DNA from: Chamaecrista fasciculata
Taxonomy: Eukaryota > Streptophyta > Magnoliopsida > Fabales > Fabaceae
Direction: 5' to 3'
NCBI GenBank assembly: GCA_003254925.1
Contig: QANZ01009996.1
Coordinates: 65,994-129,993, forward strand
Length of the DNA stretch: 64,000 nucleotides
Shown here in pieces: positions 59,150-64,000 of this stretch (position 1 is the stretch's first letter; each line of letters opens with the position of its first letter). Position numbers and translations under genes: made by a program. The notes beneath the pieces are model-generated. The model was not told the origin of the DNA. It saw only the letters and a program-made list of their open reading frames with translations, and did not search any database.

Positions 59150-59968
59150 TTATATTTGATCTTATTTTTTGTATCATAACGTAAGAAAATGAGGTAAATT
59201 AAGATTTTGAGTGAATTTGCCAAACACAATTAATCTCTCTCTAGCTCTCTCTCTTCTACCATACTCTGCCTAATTTTCACTCTGTTTTTCTGTTTTTTTT
59301 CATTTCCATGTTCAATTTCTGAGTGCGGAGGCCATATCAGAGGAGGAAGAATTGATGAGGAGAGGTCGTCGTCGTCGTCGTCGAGGTCGAGGCCGAGACG
59401 GAGAGCTTCAAGAATGCGCTCGAAGACGATGACGTGGCAGGGGATTATGAGGACGCCTTTCTGTTCGTAACTGTATTCCTGAGCCGATTAGTTGAGAAGG
59501 TTCACGAAGATCGGATGATTCAGCAACTCGGCGCTCATGACGAATCTCTCCATCTCGTCACCGACGTAGATCGGCACGTGACGTTCCGGAACCGTCGTCG
59601 TCCTGGCACGTGAACGGCAGAGCTTGGCGGAAGAGGCGGAGAGAGAAATAGAGATTTATTTGTAGAGAGAGAAAGAGAGAGATTAATTGTGTTTGGGCAA
59701 ATTCATTTAAGATCTTAATTTACTTCATTTTCTTACGTTTTGATCCTATTATAAAAAGAAAAGGACCTTAATATAAGAAAATAAAACTTTTGGGGATGAA
59801 AGTTTATTTTTCCTCTTTTATTAACGAAAAAATGGATGGAAAACATTAGAGGGACCAACTTTGATAAGTTTTGGATAACTAAGGGACCAATATGGAACGA
59901 AAAATAACTTAGGGACTTATTTGGAACAAGGAGCATAACAGAGGCACCAAAATAGGACTTTGGCTTTT
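59150..59968. mobile_element. TIR element carrying a SAUR fragment
   Basis: The sequence 59170-59280 is the inverted copy of 59660-59750 (shared 'cgtaagaaaatga', 'acacaattaatctctctc'). On the right the TIR continues outward to GGACTTTGGC at about 59968, a further 220 bp. On the left that outer part is missing. The same outer TIR, in opposite orientation, starts at 63041. The element is truncated on its left, next to the Pack-type element. Confidence 0.7.
59345..59640 (-). pseudogene. SAUR auxin-responsive gene fragment, broken
   Basis: Minus-strand translation gives the SAUR core: HVPIYVGDEMERFVMSAELL, then NHPIFVNLLN, a stop (TAA at 59488-59490), then SAQEYSYEQKGVLIIP and CHVIVFERILEALRLGLD. 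SAUR proteins are small auxin-induced regulators that inhibit PP2C-D phosphatases. Here the frame has one in-frame stop and no start codon. It ends in an Asp run encoded by a GTC repeat (about 59367-59384). It lies wholly between inverted repeats, so it looks like a transduplicated fragment. Confidence 0.82.
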
Positions 59969-60059
59969 AATTTATTTATAATAAAGGAAAAATAGAACGA
60001 TATTAACAAAATAAGGATTTACAAATCCATTTGAAATACATAGATAAATAGTAGCGGTC
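59969..60059. other. AT-rich spacer
   Basis: A short gap between two repeat elements with nothing recognisable. Confidence 0.3.
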
Positions 60060-60735
60060 TCTGTTATAATTAAAAATCCAATAGCCAAATTTTCCCCTCT
60101 TCGTCCCCGTCCTCGATCCTCGTTGTGGAAACTTTTTTCTTCTCGTCCCCGTTCCCTGTCTCTTCACGGATCCTCGTGGGGATCCCCACAAAATTTTTTA
60201 AAAAATAATATTACCATTTCTAATTAATGTAAAACATAATCCAATAAACAATTTTGTTTGAATTATAAAATTTCATGTAATGTCATAATACAACAAATTC
60301 CAATCACAATAAAATTTAATACAAAGTACATAAAGTTTGAGAAATAAATTAATACTAACACCCTAAAATCACCATCACGCAAAAAATAAGCAATATCCTA
60401 CTATGTTAGATTTAAGATGGGTTAATGGGATTTTGGTTTGTAAAAATAATATATTTAAATCTATTAAATTTAATTGGATTTAGGTTAATATTATTGCAAA
60501 TTAAGTCTATTAAATTTAATTAAATTTATTAAATTTAATGGAATTTATATTAATATTTTATTGTATATTTATTAAATTTAATTCGGGGACGGGGACCCCA
60601 CGGGGCGGTGACATACTCCCCGTCCCCATCCCCGAACTCCATATGGGGTAAAATTTACCCTCATGACCCCGCGAGGAATTTTTCCTCCCATCGCGGGGAT
60701 CCTCACCCATGAAAAATTTTTGCCATCCCTAGTTT
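60060..60735. mobile_element. Foldback element with GC-rich ends
   Basis: Left end: 'cctcttcgtccccgtcctcg' and 'ggatcctcgtggggatcccc'. Right end: inverted equivalents 'ggggacggggaccccacggg' and 'gcggggatcctcacccatg'. The centre is AT-rich. The terminal words match the common plant hAT-like 'gggatggcaa...cggggacgggg' repeats. It is non-coding. Confidence 0.6.
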
Positions 60736-61166
60736 ATGTAGAATATTGTTGTGATGAATATAAAGAATTCACAAATCTTTTATGACTATTTCAAAAAAGT
60801 CCAAAAACATCACGGAAATATTGCAGAACATACAATAAAGAATTGATTATTTAATAAATTTAAAAAATTATTATTTTAAAGTTCTTGCAAAGATGAGAGA
60901 ATTACAGCTTTGAAAATTAAAGTTCCAAACTGCTATTAATGTAAAAATGAATAATAAAAAAATTTAATTAAAAATAAACACACATTAAAATTGCAATAAT
61001 AAACAGTTGGTTAGATTTATATCTATCAAAACTTTTGAAAAGTTGTTTTGTTAAGATTAAAATAAATTGGTAATTAACAAATAAACTAAATAATTATCTA
61101 AGTAAATTGTTGTAGAACAAACAACATGAAATTCAGAGTCAACATCTCAACAATAAAAGATGATAT
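60736..61166. other. AT-rich spacer
   Basis: No gene is seen. Confidence 0.3.
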
Positions 61167-61561
61167 TCTTGAGGACAACTAAAATATTTAGAGATTTTTT
61201 AGGTACTATATATTAGTTCAGGTTTCAATAAAAATAAAAAGGCAAAAGCACTCTTTTGATCCTCAACTTTTAATGAAATTCAGAGTCAACATCTCAACTA
61301 ATAAAAGATGAGATGTTTAAATTACTGATTTTTTTTTATTAAAAGTCAAAATTTCAACCAATGAAAGAAAAGAGGAGGTGAAGAGAAAACGAATGAGAAA
61401 ATACTATTAAACAAAACTATCCCATTAGTTTGACGACTAAATTAGAACACAAATTATATCAAGTACCAAAATGAAATAAACCCAATTGTATGAGGACAAT
61501 TAAAATATTTAGAGATTCTTGAGGTACTATACATTAGTTCAGGTTTTAATAAAAATAAAAG
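61110..61561. repeat. Direct duplication of two short segments
   Basis: 'gaaattcagagtcaacatct' occurs at about 61119 and 61275. 'aaaatatttagagatt' to 'ggttt(c/t)aataaaaataaaa' occurs at about 61183-61240 and 61503-61560. This suggests partial duplications or nested insertions about 155-325 bp apart. Confidence 0.55.
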
Positions 61562-62400
61562 GTTGATCCTCAAGTTTTATCTAGTAGTCAATTTTTCACC
61601 CCCAATTTTTTTTACTGCCAAATTCGCCTTTAATGTTTCACATCTCGGTTAATTTTATCTTTTGATTAACTTCTTTCAATAAATTAATAACTTATTTTAT
61701 CTTGTTTTAGGAATAATTAGTTTTTTTTTATCTTTTTTAAACTGAAAAAGTGGATGGAAAAGAGTCAAGGACTAACAGAGGAACTTTTTAAAAACTTAAG
61801 GGACCAAAACAGAACGAAAAAAACTTGAAGGACCAAAAGCACAAAACAGAACTTTGAGAAAACATGAGGGACCAAATGAGAACAAAAATAACTTGAGGGA
61901 CCACAATAGCACTTTGAGCAAATATGAGAAGTCCTAAAATTTTTATTTGATTTTTAAATTTAGTCCATTTTTTAGTGAGAATCCCTAGAGTCGATTTTTA
62001 AATTGATTTGTTATATAAAATAATATGTTGATGTGTCGCTATTTTAAAAATTTAGTCCAATTCATTTTTTATGGGTCAAGGACCTATAAGTGTAATGAGA
62101 AAATGCTGATGTGTCGCTATTTTATGACGTGACAGCTCTTTTTTTTTTGGAAAACATAACGCGTGCTGACGTGGCCATAACGGGACACGTCAGCGACTCA
62201 GCGCATAATGGGACACATCAGCGTCCGTTATGGTCACGTTAGTTTTTTTGTAACGACAATATGATGGAGGGACCAATTAGTTAGGCGTTTGCAAATTTCG
62301 AGGACTGGCTAGTACAATACGTAAAATTTAGGGATCTATATGTCACTGCATCCAAAATTCAGGGACCGAGAAGTAAGTTTACTCAAAAAGAAATAGAAAG
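61562..62400. repeat. Mosaic of foldback repeat arms
   Basis: The left half of a 3083-family element (about 61565-61730) is followed by arms with 'gagggaccaaatgagaac' words (61745-61925) like the TIR at 59780-59960. Then comes a GC-rich palindromic core ('tgacgtggccataacggga' and inverted 'cgttatggtcacgttag', 62170-62250). No gene is seen. Confidence 0.45.
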
Positions 62401-63040
62401 TCAAACATTTAAACTAATAAATAAGTGGTGGTGAAGAGAGAACCAATGAGTAAGTACTATTGAAATTAGTTAAAAAAGAAATTAAATTAATAGTCAGCAT
62501 GTGTTAGCGAATAAAAAAAGTAGAAGTCAAGAGAGAACCAATTAAAAGATACTATTGAATAAAAACTACATTGGAAATAGATATTTATATAAATTATCAG
62601 GAGATGAGAAATGTAAATATATTTATTAAACATGACTTTTTCTAAAAAGGAATTAGAATGAATTAAAGTCGATATACAATTTAGCCTATAAGTGAGTCTA
62701 TAAAAGGAAATGTATCTCTCACTTCTTTATGTTTTTTTAGTCCCTCTATTGCTTCCAAATACCACTCAACGATTTTTAACTTCAATGCCAAAATGAGGGA
62801 TCAAAATGAGATTTTGGCCTTTAAAATTTTTGGTTATAATAATCAGACGTACGTGATTACATGGGGAATGGGACCTCTAAATTTCTCTCCCTTTGAATGC
62901 ATCTGAACCATTAATTACATCTAATGGAATTGTCTTGCGCCACATCACCTATTAATGCAAATGAACGCACGATGCTTTCTTTTAACATGTAATAATCACT
63001 TCAATGGATCTTATTTCTATCATTAAAATATTTTTGGCCA
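62401..63040. other. AT-rich spacer
   Basis: No gene or clear repeat is supported. Confidence 0.35.
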
Positions 63041-63300
63041 AAGTCCTATTTTGGTCCTTCAGTTATGCTTAGTGTTCCAAATTAGTCCCCCAGTTATTTT
63101 TCGTTCCATATTGGTCCCCTAGTTATGCAAAACTTGACAAAGTTGGTCCCTCTAACGGTTTCCATCCATTTTTCCGTTAAAAAAAAAAAGACAAATTGAT
63201 TTTTAACTCCTAAAAGTTTAAATTTCTTGCATCAAGGACCTTTTTCTCTATAATAGAACCAACATGTAAAAAAGAAGAAATAATTTGGGGGTTTAATCTA
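63041..63300. repeat. Left TIR of another element of the SAUR-carrying family
   Basis: From GGCCAAAGTCC onward the sequence is a close inverted copy of 59968 back to about 59710. Shared words include 'ttatttttcgttccatattgg' and 'ttggtccctctaa'. Its partner TIR lies beyond the window. Confidence 0.75.
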
Positions 63301-64000
63301 TTTTACACCAAAAAAAATAATCTCTCTCTCTTCTCATTTCGACTGGGGTTGCCGGAATCGATCGATCGTGTCATTTTCTTAGCATCATTCTCTAATCTAA
63401 ACATGTGGAACCCAATATCGATCACCTCCATCACCACCAATGAATTAAACACATGGAAAATGTTATTTCTTTATAGGCCATCAGAATCCTTACCCATACG
63501 AACACCAAAAAAATTAACAAGGCTTCAAGCGTTTCCATGGATTGAATCGGTATAATGCAGCTATATATTGGGAAATCACCAGGCACACAACGCAGCGCAA
63601 ACAGGTATAAATTTAAAAATTTAAACAAAACCAGAATATGCGCATAGTGATTTCTTCCCAAGGATCCGCTATATGATTCTGTGTCAGTAAAAGGATTAGA
63701 GATTTACCCAAATCAATCGGCGACTTTTGTTTCTACGATGCTGAGGAGTCCACTCCAAGTGTGCTCCCTCCGCCGGTGATCCACACGAACAGTTTTGGAG
63801 ATGCCCAGGTGCTAGCCTCCTTCACTTCTCCAAGTGAACCAGGGACCTTATCTACGGTGTTCTTGAATTCAAGAACAATTCTTGAACTCCCAAGAACAGG
63901 TGGCGCCTATGATCAAGAATCTTATTCTTGATCTCACACAACCTTGTCACAAACCCTAAAACTCCTTTTAGGTTTGCGCCACTTTCTCTCTCTAGGAAAC
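63301..64000. other. Interior of the third TIR element, unknown content
   Basis: After the TIR the sequence becomes richer in GC, especially 63700-63900. A repeat of 'aattc(a/t)agaacaattcttgaa' type gives a small palindrome at 63864-63890. No frame is recognised. On the minus strand the phrases ending near 63580 recall a retroelement leader, but no LTR border can be shown. Confidence 0.3.

Noticed and set aside
1..64000. CRISPR array, operons, Shine-Dalgarno sites
   Set aside because: The sequence is a plant nuclear genome. The regular repeats present are minisatellites or transposon arms.

Overview
The window is nuclear DNA of a eudicot plant. The genes are intron-rich, the intergenic DNA is very AT-rich, and the closest recognisable proteins are plant ones: an ER-resident HSP90 ending in KDEL, an NPH3/BTB protein, a GPI-type thaumatin-like protein, SAUR and FAR1-related sequences. 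The species cannot be named from the sequence.

Four protein-coding host genes are supported. An HSP90-7/GRP94 gene (3787-8765, +, 15 exons, 815 aa) is complete. A thaumatin-like protein gene (22781-25639, -, 3 exons, 321 aa) has a separate last exon encoding a hydrophobic, GPI-signal-like tail. A BTB-NPH3 gene (35820-39237, -, 4 exons, 618 aa) appears to contain a GC-AG intron. A small BSD-domain gene (54288-57717, +, 4 exons, 176 aa) has a 2.45 kb intron. One tRNA-Leu(CAA) lies at 10407-10490. These genes are unrelated neighbours and show no cluster logic.

The rest is mostly mobile DNA. At 12.0-21.1 kb a Mutator-like element with about 160 bp terminal inverted repeats (TIRs) contains a decayed FAR1-type sequence. 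A young, internally deleted Tat-like Ty3/gypsy element (12530-17955) is nested in it, with a 5 bp target-site duplication (TSD) and an apparent intron just after the reverse transcriptase. At 30.3-35.1 kb two near-identical 518 bp LTRs face each other head to head. They enclose a roughly 32 bp/300 bp hierarchical tandem array and a coiled-coil ORF. At 26.3-27.3 and 52.8-53.6 kb are two LTRs of another gypsy family; the second is a solo LTR with a perfect TSD.

Between 57.9 and 64 kb lie elements with long TIRs that seem to have captured gene sequence. One carries an intact 166-codon ORF, one a broken SAUR, and a third runs off the window. Dozens of 0.2-1 kb foldback/MITE elements, many with 9-10 bp TSDs, and tRNA-derived SINE-like relics fill the remaining AT-rich space.
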